Shown: in pieces, positions 55,883 to 64,000 of the stretch | How positions within the stretch are numbered: the stretch's first letter is position 1 | Layout of the letters: every line of letters begins with the position of its first letter | NCBI RefSeq assembly: GCF_900105885.1 | Contig: NZ_LT629780.1 | Span: forward strand, 310,001-374,000 | DNA: 64,000 bases | DNA from: Pseudomonas guangdongensis | GTDB lineage: Bacteria; Pseudomonadota; Gammaproteobacteria; Pseudomonadales; Pseudomonadaceae | Reading direction: 5' to 3' | Position numbers and translations under genes: made by a program | Notes under the pieces: generated by a model | What the model was told of the DNA's origin: nothing | The model's input: the letters and a program-made list of their open reading frames with translations, nothing else | The model's database searches: none

Positions 55883-57172
55883 TCAGTACGATACCAAGAG
55901 CTTTTGCACGCATGCCAGCAGGCGCTGCAGGGCGCCTTGATTGGCACGCAGCACCTCCAGACCGGCGCGGCTCATGTCCTGGCGGGCCGCCGGCGTGCCA
56001 AGCAGAGTCTGCAGGCAGTGGGCCAAACTGGCACCATCGCCCACTTCGACCAGCGCGCCGGCCGCGCGCAGCTGCGCTGCGATCTCCAGAAAGTTGAACA
56101 GGTGCGGACCGCTCAGCACCGGCAACCCCAGCGCCGCCGGCTCCAGCAGGTTGTGGCCGCCGTTGGGCACCAGGCTACCGCCGACGAAGGCGACGTCGGC
56201 CAGGGCGTAGAGGAACAGCAGCTCGCCCATGGTGTCGCCGAGCAGCACCTGGTCTTGCGCCGTCACCGGCTGGGCAGCGGAGCGGCGCACGGTGGCGAAG
56301 CCTTCGCGCCGGCACAGCGCGAGGACGGCGTCGAAGCGCTCGGGATGGCGCGGCACGAGGATCAGCAGCGCGTCGGGATGGCTGGCGAGCAGTTGGCGGT
56401 GGGCGGCGAGAATCTGCTCGTCTTCGCCGGCATGGGTGCTGGCGGCGATCCACAGTGGGCGCCGCTCGGCTCCCCAGCTGGCACGCAGGGCCTTGGCGCG
56501 CGGCTGCAGCTCGGGATCGATACTCAGGTCGAACTTGATCGAGCCGGTGACGCCGACGCACTCGGCGCGGGCGCCGAGCCGGCGGAAGCGCTCGGCCTCG
56601 GCCTCGGTCTGCGCGGCGATCCAGTCCATCTCGGCGAGCATCGGCCGGGTCAGGCCGGCAAAGCGGGCATAGCCGCGGGCGGACTTCTCCGACAGCCGGG
56701 CGTTGGCCAGCACCGTGGGAATGCCGCGCCGCGCGCACTGGTGGATGTGGTTGGGCCACAGCTCGGTTTCCATGATCAGCGCGAGCTTCGGCCGGATCCG
56801 GTCGAGGAAGCGCGCCGCCGCCCACGGCAGGTCGTAGGGCAGATAGCAGTGCTGCACGTCGCCGGCGCGGATCTCGGCGTCGAACAGCGCGCGGATGCGC
56901 TCGGAGCCGGTGGGGGTCATGCAGGTGACGGTGATCGGCAACTCGGGATGACGCTGACGCAGGGCGCGAATCAGCGGCGCGGCGGCGATGCTTTCACCCA
57001 CCGAAACGGCGTGCACCCAGATGCCGCCGGGCCTGAGCGGCGGCAGCGCGAGGGCGAAGCGCTCGGCCAGGCGTTGACGGTAGGCCGGCGCCTGGCGGCT
57101 GCGCAGGTAGAGGCGCAGGAGGATCAGCGGCAGGGCCAGGTGCAGGAGGAAGCTGTAGAGGGTCCGGTTCAT
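55883..57172 (-). CDS. waaA: Kdo transferase WaaA
   Basis: 429 aa from ATG at 57172. Inner-membrane-anchored enzyme that adds Kdo to lipid IVA, the first step of LPS core. N-terminal hydrophobic anchor (FLLHLALPLILLRLYL), WVHAVSVGESIAAAPLIRAL, TVTCMTPTGSERI, METELWPNHIHQCARRGIP, LWIAASTHAGEDEQIL, VPRHPERFDAV and the C-terminal FVGGSLVPNGGHNLLEPAAL. All are hallmarks of WaaA. Same direction as the O-antigen locus, which begins just beyond its stop. Confidence 0.96.
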   Translation of the reverse strand: MNRTLYSFLLHLALPLILLRLYLRSRQAPAYRQRLAERFALALPPLRPGGIWVHAVSVGESIAAAPLIRALRQRHPELPITVTCMTPTGSERIRALFDAEIRAGDVQHCYLPYDLPWAAARFLDRIRPKLALIMETELWPNHIHQCARRGIPTVLANARLSEKSARGYARFAGLTRPMLAEMDWIAAQTEAEAERFRRLGARAECVGVTGSIKFDLSIDPELQPRAKALRASWGAERRPLWIAASTHAGEDEQILAAHRQLLASHPDALLILVPRHPERFDAVLALCRREGFATVRRSAAQPVTAQDQVLLGDTMGELLFLYALADVAFVGGSLVPNGGHNLLEPAALGLPVLSGPHLFNFLEIAAQLRAAGALVEVGDGASLAHCLQTLLGTPAARQDMSRAGLEVLRANQGALQRLLACVQKLLVSY

Positions 57173-57260
57173 CGGCAAAGAGGTGCGCCTTCCCGTAAAT
57201 GTGGAAATGTGGGTGAGCGCGTATACTGCCCACCCTCATGACACTCGTACAGAGGCAGCT

Positions 57261-58067
57261 ATGCGTCTTACCCCATTTCAGACTCGTACCATTGTTGACG
57301 TCGCCCGCCAGCAACTGGGTCCGGATGTACGCATATGGCTGTTCGGCTCACGAGCCGACGATCGTCTGCGTGGCGGCGATATCGATCTGCTTGTTGAAAC
57401 CGGGCAGGTGATTGAAAACCGCATGTTGGCTGCCGCACGCCTGGATGCGGCATTACAGATGGCCCTGGGCGAACAGAAGCTCGATGTCTTGCTGGTCGAC
57501 GCCTGTACCGAGACCAAGCCGATTCATGAGGTTGCCAAAACCGAGGGCATCGAGTTGACCACAATACCCGACCCAGAATATCTGCGCCTGCTCAGCCTGC
57601 TGGAAGTGGTGCGCCGCGAGGGAAACTGGCTGCTGCGCGCCCAACGCCGTTTGTTCGCCTATCCACTCGATGTCGCATGGTTCGACGGACTGGAGCAGGA
57701 CGATGCTGCCGCCGAAACCTTGGAAGCGTTCGTGTCGCGCTTCGCTCGTTTGCAGGACAATCTCGGCGACAAGCTGATTCCCGCCTGCCTGCGCGCCTTG
57801 GCTGAGCGCACCGGAAGCGCGCTGGACAACCTTAATCGTGCGGAAAAACTGGGCCTGCTATGGTCGGCTCAGGACTGGTTAGCGGCCCGCACGCTGCGTA
57901 ACCGCATGGTTCACGACTACCAGCCGGCCGCCGAAGATCTGATCCAGGCCCTGAAGGCCGCCAACCTGCTGATCCCACATTTCATCGAGACCTACAACAC
58001 CATCAACCAGCGCCTGGCGGAGAGTCTGGGCGTGACGGGTGAGTGGCCGGAGCAGCTGGAGGCCTGA
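57261..58067 (+). CDS. Single-chain MNT-HEPN protein (MntA-HepT fusion)
   Basis: 268 aa from ATG at 57261 (AGAGG upstream). Residues 1-~110 are a minimal nucleotidyltransferase (MNT): Gly29-Ser30, nine residues, then Asp40-x-Asp42 (WLFGSRADDRLRGGDIDLLV). Residues ~120-250 are an all-helical HEPN domain with Arg213-x4-His218-x-Tyr220 in TLRNRMVHDYQ. In two-gene systems HepT is an RNase toxin whose RX4HXY Tyr is adenylylated by MntA. Here both are in one frame without a stop, so self-modification in cis is possible. All key residues are kept. No second TA gene lies nearby. Domain assignment is strong; toxin-antitoxin function is inferred. Confidence 0.85.
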   Translation: MRLTPFQTRTIVDVARQQLGPDVRIWLFGSRADDRLRGGDIDLLVETGQVIENRMLAAARLDAALQMALGEQKLDVLLVDACTETKPIHEVAKTEGIELTTIPDPEYLRLLSLLEVVRREGNWLLRAQRRLFAYPLDVAWFDGLEQDDAAAETLEAFVSRFARLQDNLGDKLIPACLRALAERTGSALDNLNRAEKLGLLWSAQDWLAARTLRNRMVHDYQPAAEDLIQALKAANLLIPHFIETYNTINQRLAESLGVTGEWPEQLEA

Positions 58068-58142
58068 CCAGTCAGGCCGTATAGCTAGCCGCCGCTACCA
58101 ACAGTTGTACTTCTTGCCCTCTGCTCACTGAAGGCTCTGCCC

Positions 58143-59315
58143 ATGTCCCAAGCCCTGTGTACCGATATCCTCATCGTCGGCGGCGGTATCGCCGGCCTCT
58201 GGCTGAATGCCCGGCTGCGCCGGCTCGGTTATGCGACCGTGCTGGTGGAGAGCGTGGCGCTGGGCGGCGGGCAGAGCGTGAAGTCGCAGGGGATCATCCA
58301 TGGCGGTACCAAGTACGCGCTGAGCGGCGCGCTGACCGGCTCTTCCGAGGCCATCGCCGACATGCCCAGGCGCTGGCGCGAAGCGCTGGCCGGCAGCGGC
58401 GAACTGGACCTCTCCGGCGTGCGCCTGCTCTCCGAGGCCCACTACCTGTGGTCGCCCGGCACCCTCGCCGGCAACCTGACCGGCTTCTTCGCCAGCAAGG
58501 CGATGCGCGGACGGGTCGATCAGGTCAAAGGCGCGGCGCTGCCGCCGGCGCTGCAGGACGCGCGGTTCCGGGGCAAGGTCTACCGGCTAGCCGAGCTGGT
58601 GCTGGACGTGCCCAGCCTGATCGCCCGCCTGGCCGCGCTGGCCGGCGACGGCCTGCTGGCCGGCGCATGCATCGAGCCGCTGCGCGAAGGCGGCGAGCTG
58701 GTCGGGCTGAGCGTCGACGGCCGGGCGATTCGCGCCCGCCGCGTGGTGCTCTGCGCCGGCGCCGGCAATGCCGGGCTGCTGGCGGCGCTGGGGATAGAGC
58801 AGCCGCAGCAGTTGCGCCCGCTGCACATGGTGCTGGTCAAGGCGCCGACCCTGCGGCCGCTGTACGCCCACTGCCTGGGCGGCGGCACCAAGCCGCGGAT
58901 CACCGTCACCACCCATCCGGCCGCCGATGGCCAGTGGGTGTGGTACCTGGGCGGCGACCTGGCCGAGGCCGACGGCGTGGCCCGCGACGAGGCCGCCCAG
59001 GTGCGCGCCGCACAGCGCGAGCTGGGCGAGCTGCTGCCCTGGGTCGATCTGTCGGGCGCCGAGTGGCGCACCCTGCGGGTCGATCGCGCCGAGCCGGCGC
59101 AGTCGGGGCTGGTGCGCCCGGACAATGCCTTCCTCGCGGCGCAGGGCGCCCTGCTGGTCGGCTGGCCGACCAAGCTGGCGCTGGCGCCGGATCTGGCCGA
59201 CCGGGTGGTCGCCAGCCTGGAACGCGACGGCATCCGCCCCGGCGACCGCCCTGCCCTGCCGGCACTGCCGCGCCCGAGCGTGTCGCCGGCGCCCTGGGAT
59301 AGCCTGTTTGCCTGA
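58143..59315 (+). CDS. FAD-dependent oxidoreductase (DAO family)
   Basis: 390 aa. N-terminal dinucleotide-binding motif DILIVGGGIAGLWLNARLRR with VLVES following, SQGIIHGGTKYALSG, and a FAD-domain segment VVLCAGAGNAGLLAALGIEQ. Belongs to the glycine/D-amino acid oxidase superfamily; the substrate is not known. Codon use and GC are those of the core genome. Divergent in type from the oxidase inside the O-antigen locus. Confidence 0.85.
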   Translation: MSQALCTDILIVGGGIAGLWLNARLRRLGYATVLVESVALGGGQSVKSQGIIHGGTKYALSGALTGSSEAIADMPRRWREALAGSGELDLSGVRLLSEAHYLWSPGTLAGNLTGFFASKAMRGRVDQVKGAALPPALQDARFRGKVYRLAELVLDVPSLIARLAALAGDGLLAGACIEPLREGGELVGLSVDGRAIRARRVVLCAGAGNAGLLAALGIEQPQQLRPLHMVLVKAPTLRPLYAHCLGGGTKPRITVTTHPAADGQWVWYLGGDLAEADGVARDEAAQVRAAQRELGELLPWVDLSGAEWRTLRVDRAEPAQSGLVRPDNAFLAAQGALLVGWPTKLALAPDLADRVVASLERDGIRPGDRPALPALPRPSVSPAPWDSLFA

Positions 59316-59498
59316 GACGGGGGCGGCCTGCGCGCCGACCGCCATCGCCGGGAAAGCGCTACGCGAGTTTTCTACCCTGCGGCTCGGTGCAGCCGGCAGT
59401 GCAGGGTGGACAACTCGCGCAGCGACTGCCCACCAGACGGGCCGCGCCAGGATCGACGATACTCCCACGCCTTCATCCCCGCACGAGGACTCCGCCCC

Positions 59499-60317
59499 AT
59501 GCCATCCGCCACCCTGCACGACCTGCACCGCCCGCTCGGCTCGACCGGGCTGATCGTCTCGCCGCTGGGCCTGGGCACGGTCAAGCTGGGCCGCGACCAG
59601 GGGGTGAAGTACCCCAACGGCTTCCGCATTCCCGACGACCGCGCCGCCGCCGAGCTGCTGGCCCAGGCGCGGGCGCTGGGCATCAACCTGCTGGACACCG
59701 CGCCGGCCTACGGGGTGAGCGAGCAGCGCCTCGGCCCGCTGCTGCGCGGCCAGCGCCAGGATTGGGTGATCTGCAGCAAGGTCGGCGAGGAGTTCGACGC
59801 CGGCCTCTCGCATTTCGACTTCAGCGCCGCGCACACCCGCCGCTCGGTGCAGCGCAGCCTGCGCCGGCTGGAAACCGACTACCTGGACCTGGTCCTGGTG
59901 CATTCGGACGGCAACGATCTGGCGGTACTGGACGATGAGGTCTACGGCGAGCTGGAGCGCCTCAAGAGCGAGGGGCTGATCCGCGCCTTCGGCTTTTCCG
60001 GCAAGACCGTGGCCGGCGGGCTGCGCGCCCTGGAGCGCGGCGACTGCGCGATGGTCACCTACAACCTTGCCGAGCAGGGCGAGCGGCCGGTGCTCGACTA
60101 CGCCGCCGCCCACGGCAAGGGCATCCTGATCAAGAAGGCGCTGGCCAGCGGCCATGCCTGCCTGGCGGCCGGCGCGACGGACGCCGACCCGGTACGCGCC
60201 AGCTTCGCGCTGGTCTTCGCCCATCCGGCAGTGAGCAGCGCGATCGTCGGCACCATCAACCCGGCGCATCTGGCCGCCAACGTGGCCAGCGTGGCGGCGC
60301 TGCTCGCCGTCGGCTGA
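59499..60317 (+). CDS. Aldo/keto reductase
   Basis: 272 aa. TIM-barrel NADPH-dependent reductase with the conserved GTVKLGRDQG near the start, Asp and Tyr of the active site in LLDTAPAYGVSEQRLG, Lys in WVICSKVGEEF and VHSDGNDLAV in place of the usual LxLxH strand. Start ATG at 59499 preserves the N-terminal barrel strand; the longer open frame does not add conserved residues. Ends 3 bp before the stop of the convergent amidase gene. Confidence 0.9.
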   Translation: MPSATLHDLHRPLGSTGLIVSPLGLGTVKLGRDQGVKYPNGFRIPDDRAAAELLAQARALGINLLDTAPAYGVSEQRLGPLLRGQRQDWVICSKVGEEFDAGLSHFDFSAAHTRRSVQRSLRRLETDYLDLVLVHSDGNDLAVLDDEVYGELERLKSEGLIRAFGFSGKTVAGGLRALERGDCAMVTYNLAEQGERPVLDYAAAHGKGILIKKALASGHACLAAGATDADPVRASFALVFAHPAVSSAIVGTINPAHLAANVASVAALLAVG

Positions 60318-60320
60318 GTC

Positions 60321-61115
60321 TCAGTCCTTCAGTACGAAGGCATCGGCATCCCGCCAGGCCGGGAAGCGGGCGCGGAACTTGGCCAGCGCCTGCGCTGACA
60401 AGGTGACGTGGAACACCCCCTCGGCATCGCCGGCATCCAGCAGGCTGTCGCCGATGAAGTCCAGCACCTGGCTGTCGCCGGCGTGCGGATAGCCGTTGCC
60501 GTCCTCGCCGATGCGGTTGACCGCCGCGACGTAGCACAGATTCTCGATGCCGCGCGCCGGCAGCAGGCGGTTCCACGGATTGCGCCGCGCCGCCGGCCAG
60601 CTGGCGATGTACAGCAGCAGGTCGGTGTCGTGGGGATCGCGGCTCCACACCGGGAAGCGCAGGTCGTAGCAGACCAGCGGACGCACGTGCCAGCCCTTGA
60701 TCTGCAGCAGCACGCGCTCCTCGCCCGCCGCGTAGTGCTCGTGCTCGCCGGCCATGCGGAACAGGTGGCGCTTGTCGTAGTGGGCGCAGCTGCCGTCCGG
60801 GCGCGCCCAGTACAGGCGGTTGCGGTAGCTGCCATCGGCGGCGCGGGTGATCACGCTGCCGACCACCACGGCATTCAGCCGCGCGGCCTGCGCCAGCAGC
60901 CAAGCGCGGCTCGGGCCGTCCTCGGCCTCGGCCAGCGCGGCGGCGTCCATGGAGAAGCCGGTGGCGAACATCTCCGGCAGGATCACCAGGTCGGCGCCCT
61001 CGGCCTGCCCCAGCAGACGGGCGAAGTGGGCATGGTTGGCGGCCGGGTCCTGCCAGACCGGGGCGGTCTGCACCAGGGCCAGCTTGAGATCGGGCAGGGT
61101 TGTCAGGTCACGCAT
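60321..61115 (-). CDS. Carbon-nitrogen hydrolase, omega-amidase (YafV-like)
   Basis: 264 aa nitrilase-superfamily enzyme with the catalytic triad Glu48 (VILPEMFATGF), Lys115 (HYDKRHLFRM) and Cys149 (PLVCYDLRFPVW). YafV/Nit2-type enzymes hydrolyse 2-oxoglutaramate or 2-oxosuccinamate and work with the methionine aminotransferase encoded next door in the methionine-salvage cycle. ATG at 61115 with GGAG upstream. Confidence 0.92.
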   Translation of the reverse strand: MRDLTTLPDLKLALVQTAPVWQDPAANHAHFARLLGQAEGADLVILPEMFATGFSMDAAALAEAEDGPSRAWLLAQAARLNAVVVGSVITRAADGSYRNRLYWARPDGSCAHYDKRHLFRMAGEHEHYAAGEERVLLQIKGWHVRPLVCYDLRFPVWSRDPHDTDLLLYIASWPAARRNPWNRLLPARGIENLCYVAAVNRIGEDGNGYPHAGDSQVLDFIGDSLLDAGDAEGVFHVTLSAQALAKFRARFPAWRDADAFVLKD

Positions 61116-61149
61116 GGGAGTTCTCCGCAAGTTCTCGGGCATCGAGTAA

Positions 61150-61176
61150 GGCAGGAGGCGCCGTGCGCCCCCTGCC
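61150..61176 (-). terminator. Hairpin after the aminotransferase gene, upstream of the amidase gene
   Basis: A 12-bp stem with one mismatch (61150-61161 / 61165-61176) lies just after the stop at 61179. It may attenuate transcription between the two genes of the operon. Confidence 0.55.
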
Positions 61177-61178
61177 GA

Positions 61179-62327
61179 TCACACCCGGCACAGCTTCTCG
61201 GCGGCCTGGCGCAGGGTGTCCTCGCGCTTGGCGAAGCAGAAGCGCAGCAGGCGCAGGTCCTGGGGCGGCTCCTGGTAGAACACCGAGACTGGAATGCTCG
61301 CCACGCCGTGCTCGCGGGTCAGCCATTCGGCCATCTCCACATCGCTCAGGTCGTCGCGGATCGCCGAGTAGTCGACCAGCTGGAAGTAGGTGCCGGGCGT
61401 CGGGGTGAAGGCGAAGCGCGAGCCCTTGAGCAGGTCGCAGAACAGGTCGCGCTTGCTCTGGTAGAAGGCCGGCAGCTCGTCGACGTGCTCGGGGTGGGCG
61501 CTCATGTAGTCGGCCAGCGCCCACTGCAGCGGGGTGATGCCGCAGAAGGTGACGAACTGGTGGACCTTGCGCAGCTCGTCGGTGAGATCCGGCGGCGCCA
61601 CCACGTAGCCGGTCTTCCAGCCGGTGACGTGATAGGTCTTGCCGAACGAGCTGACCACGAAGGCCCGCGCGTACAACTCCTCGTGGGCCAGCACGCTGGC
61701 GTGCGGCGCGCCGTCGTAGACCAGGTGCTCGTAGACCTCGTCGCTGATCAGGTGGATGTCGTAGTCGCGGATCAGCGCCGCCAGCAGGTCCAGCTCGGCG
61801 CGGGAGATCAGCGCGCCGCTGGGATTGTGCGGACTGTTGAGGATGATCAGCCGGGTGCGCGAATTGATCGCGGCCTCCAGGCGCTCCCAGTCGATGGCGA
61901 AGTTCGGCAGGCTCAGCGGCACATGCACGCAGCGACCGCCGGCCAGCTGCACCGCCGGCTCGTAGCTGTCGTAGCAGGGATCGAAGACGATCACCTCGTC
62001 GCCCGGCTGCACCAGCGCCTGCACCGCGCAGAAGATCGCCTCGGTGGCGCCGGGGGTGATGGTCACCTCGCGCGTCTCGTCGAGGCGCCGGCCGTAGCAG
62101 CGCTCGATCTTCGCCGCCACCTGCTCGCGCAGCGCCGGCAGGCCGATCATCGGCGCGTACTGGTTGTGCCCGGCAATCACATGGCGGCAGACCGCCTCGC
62201 GCAGGGTCTGCGGGCCGTCGAAGTCGGGGAAGCCCTGGGACAGGTTGAGCGCGCCGCATTCGGCGGCCAGTTGGGACATGGTGGTGAAGATGGTGGTGCC
62301 GACCTGGGGCAGTTTGCTGACGATCAT
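61179..62327 (-). CDS. Pyridoxal-phosphate methionine aminotransferase (YbdL-like)
   Basis: 382 aa class I aminotransferase: LNLSQGFPDFDGPQTLREAV at the start, NSPHNPSGALISRAELDLLA, the PLP Lys in SSFGKTYHVTGWKTGYVV, and RFCFAKREDTLRQA at the end. YbdL-type enzymes transaminate methionine and aromatic amino acids with 2-oxo acids. Amide-donor products would be cleaved by the amidase encoded downstream. Start ATG at 62327; the longer frame is not supported. Confidence 0.93.
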   Translation of the reverse strand: MIVSKLPQVGTTIFTTMSQLAAECGALNLSQGFPDFDGPQTLREAVCRHVIAGHNQYAPMIGLPALREQVAAKIERCYGRRLDETREVTITPGATEAIFCAVQALVQPGDEVIVFDPCYDSYEPAVQLAGGRCVHVPLSLPNFAIDWERLEAAINSRTRLIILNSPHNPSGALISRAELDLLAALIRDYDIHLISDEVYEHLVYDGAPHASVLAHEELYARAFVVSSFGKTYHVTGWKTGYVVAPPDLTDELRKVHQFVTFCGITPLQWALADYMSAHPEHVDELPAFYQSKRDLFCDLLKGSRFAFTPTPGTYFQLVDYSAIRDDLSDVEMAEWLTREHGVASIPVSVFYQEPPQDLRLLRFCFAKREDTLRQAAEKLCRV

Positions 62328-62445
62328 CGCAATTCCTGAGCCTGTTGAGCGCAAGCGGCGAGGATAGCCGATCGGCACGGCGCCGGGCAGGCACAAAAGC
62401 CCGGCCCGGCGCACGCTTTGCCACAGAAGATTTCCCGGCCGCGGC

Positions 62446-63933
62446 TCAGCGGCGCTTGTCCTTGCGCTTCTTCTCGGCCTTCTTGTGGTGGCTCATCAAC
62501 CGGCGCTTCTTGTTCACCTGGCGGGTGCTGAGGGTGTTCTTCTTGCCCTCGTAGGGGTTGTCGCCGCCCTTGAACTCGATGCGGATCGGCGTGCCGACCA
62601 GCTTGAGCACCCGCCGGTAGGTGTTCTCCAGGTAACGCGAGTAGGCACGCGGCACCGCGTCGACCTGGTTGCCGTGGATCACGATCAGCGGCGGGTTGGC
62701 ACCGCCCAGGTGGGCATAGCGCAGCTTGATGCGGCGGCCGTTGACCAGCGGCGGCTGGTGGGTACTCACCGCATCCTCGAGGACCTGGGTCAGGAAGCTG
62801 GTCGGCCAGCGGGTCACCGCCGAGCGGAACGACTCCTGCACCGACTTGTACAGGTGGCCGACGCCGGTGCCGTGCAGGGCGGAAATGAAGTGGATATCGG
62901 CGAAATCGACGAACTGCAGGCGGCGCTCCAGCTCGGTCTTGACCCGCTCGCGCTCGTGGCTGTCCATGCCGTCCCACTTGTTCAGGGCGATGACCAGCGC
63001 GCGGCCGGTCTCCAGCACGAAGCCGAGCAGGTTGAGGTCGTGGTCGACCACGCCTTCGCGGGCGTCCATGACGAACACCACCACGTTGGCGTCCTGGATC
63101 GCCTGCAGGGTCTTGACCACCGAGAACTTTTCCACCGCCTCGAAGATCTTGCCGCGGCGGCGCACGCCGGCGGTGTCGATCAGGGTGTACTTCACCTCGT
63201 CGCGCTCGAAGGGGATGTAGATGCTGTCGCGGGTGGTGCCGGCCTGATCGTAGACGATCACCCGCTCCTCGCCGAGCATGCGGTTGACCAGGGTCGACTT
63301 GCCGACGTTGGGGCGGCCAATGATGGCGATCTTGATCCCGGACTTCTCGTCGGGACCGGGGATGCGCTGCTTGGGCTCGGCCGGGGCGGCGCCCTCCTCG
63401 CCTTCGCCGGCTTCGGCCAGCTCGTCTTCCTCGCCCTCGTCCTTGGGGAAGGCGCCTAGGGCGGCCTGCAGCAGGGCGTTGACGCCGCGACCGTGGGCGG
63501 CGGCGACCGGGAAGGCGTCGCCGATGGCCAGCGGGCTGAACTCGGCGCGGGCGATTTCCGGATCGACGGTGTCGACCTTGTTGGCGACCAGGAAGGTGCG
63601 CTTGTTCTTCTTGCGCAGGTGCTCGGCGATCATCTGGTCGGCGGCGGTCATCCCGGCGCGCGAGTCGACCATGAACAGCACCGCATCGGCTTCCTCGATG
63701 GCCTGCAGCGACTGCTCGGCCATCTTCGCGTCGATGCCTTCCTCGTCACCGGAGATGCCCCCGGTGTCGATGACGATGTAGGTACGGCCCTGCCATTTCG
63801 CCTCGCCGTACTTGCGGTCGCGGGTCAGGCCGGAGTAGTCGGCGACGATGGCGTCGCGGCTCTTGGTCAAGCGGTTGAACAGCGTGGACTTGCCGACGTT
63901 GGGGCGGCCCACCAGGGCAATAACGGGAACCAT
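62446..63933 (-). CDS. der: GTPase Der (EngA), 50S ribosome assembly
   Basis: 495 aa with two GTPase domains: [20 protein letters not shown] and [20 protein letters not shown] (G1), DTGGIS and DTAGVR (G3), NKVD and NKWD (G4), then a C-terminal KH-like domain ([20 protein letters not shown]). The linker is long and acidic ([18 protein letters not shown]). The C-terminus is very Lys-rich, as usual. Essential for large-subunit maturation. Start ATG at 63933 excludes the four extra residues MESR. Confidence 0.97.
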   Translation of the reverse strand: MVPVIALVGRPNVGKSTLFNRLTKSRDAIVADYSGLTRDRKYGEAKWQGRTYIVIDTGGISGDEEGIDAKMAEQSLQAIEEADAVLFMVDSRAGMTAADQMIAEHLRKKNKRTFLVANKVDTVDPEIARAEFSPLAIGDAFPVAAAHGRGVNALLQAALGAFPKDEGEEDELAEAGEGEEGAAPAEPKQRIPGPDEKSGIKIAIIGRPNVGKSTLVNRMLGEERVIVYDQAGTTRDSIYIPFERDEVKYTLIDTAGVRRRGKIFEAVEKFSVVKTLQAIQDANVVVFVMDAREGVVDHDLNLLGFVLETGRALVIALNKWDGMDSHERERVKTELERRLQFVDFADIHFISALHGTGVGHLYKSVQESFRSAVTRWPTSFLTQVLEDAVSTHQPPLVNGRRIKLRYAHLGGANPPLIVIHGNQVDAVPRAYSRYLENTYRRVLKLVGTPIRIEFKGGDNPYEGKKNTLSTRQVNKKRRLMSHHKKAEKKRKDKRR

Positions 63934-63968
63934 GCGGCTCTCCATAGGGTGATTCGTGAAAAACGCAA

Positions 63969-63997
63969 CGGCCGCTGCAGTCTAGATGCAGCGGCCG
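63969..63997 (-). terminator. Terminator of the gene upstream of der
   Basis: An 11-bp stem (63969-63979 / 63987-63997) with a 7-nt loop is followed on the minus strand by TTGCGTTTTTCAC. It should end transcription from the gene to the right of the window (bamB in other pseudomonads, from memory). Confidence 0.8.
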
Positions 63998-64000
63998 CTG

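Noticed and set aside
55622..57241. 539-codon plus-strand frame across waaA
   Set aside because: Antisense shadow of waaA, whose motifs are clear on the minus strand.
57183..57260. Longer N-terminus of the MNT-HEPN protein
   Set aside because: The ATG at 57261 has a ribosome-binding site and begins just before the conserved nucleotidyltransferase core.

Overview
The window looks like chromosomal DNA of a Pseudomonas species or a close relative (Pseudomonadaceae). Most of it is GC-rich, and it carries several gene groups that are neighbours in Pseudomonas: an EAL-protein end next to serB and ahpA/ytjB; nudF, a DUF1249 gene and cpdA; an RsiV-type lipoprotein, thiC and a tolC-like gene; waaA; and yafV-type amidase, ybdL-type aminotransferase and der. 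Wbp/Wbj-type O-antigen enzymes point the same way.

Region 1 (1-11000) is housekeeping: serB and ahpA diverge, followed leftward by a four-gene MCE/MlaE-type lipid ABC transporter (permease, ATPase, MCE protein, PqiC-like lipoprotein). An IS607-type element splits this operon between ATPase and MCE protein. Its TnpA is frameshifted and its TnpB is intact. The nudF-DUF1249-cpdA operon follows.

Region 2 (11000-15600) is a patchwork of inserted DNA around one resident lipoprotein gene. It holds a stand-alone TnpB with its own end hairpins, two copies of an ~87-bp hairpin-bearing repeat, and an AT-rich tyrosine recombinase whose 5' part has been frameshifted off.

Region 3 (15600-20900) has thiC with a TPP riboswitch, a TolC-family gene, a FlgO-like lipoprotein pair and tRNA-Thr(GGT).

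Region 4 (21000-55700) is a ~34-kb leftward O-antigen/surface polysaccharide locus. It begins after waaA with a degenerate wzz remnant and an ops/JUMPstart element. The promoter-proximal genes wbpA-B-D-E make a UDP-GlcNAc(3NAc)A-type precursor. Then come modification genes (epimerase, PLP aminotransferases, two AsnB/WbpS-like amidotransferases, FemAB-like and NeuD-like acyltransferases, a methyltransferase, a beta-propeller protein), glycosyltransferases including three related paralogues, and two Wzx-type flippases with one Wzy-like polymerase. The distal part has a WbuB-like transferase, the UDP-L-FucNAc genes (wbjC, wbjB, wbjD), a WbpV-like reductase, a small PglC-like initiating transferase and WbpM. 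An IS630 element and a 141-bp MITE-like element lie between the flippase and wbjC. The MITE-like element supplies the flippase stop codon.

Region 5 (55880-64000) has waaA, a one-chain MNT-HEPN protein (both halves of a MntA/HepT toxin-antitoxin pair fused), a FAD oxidoreductase, an aldo/keto reductase, a YafV-like amidase, a YbdL-like aminotransferase and der.

Family names come from motifs recognised by eye; no database search was run.
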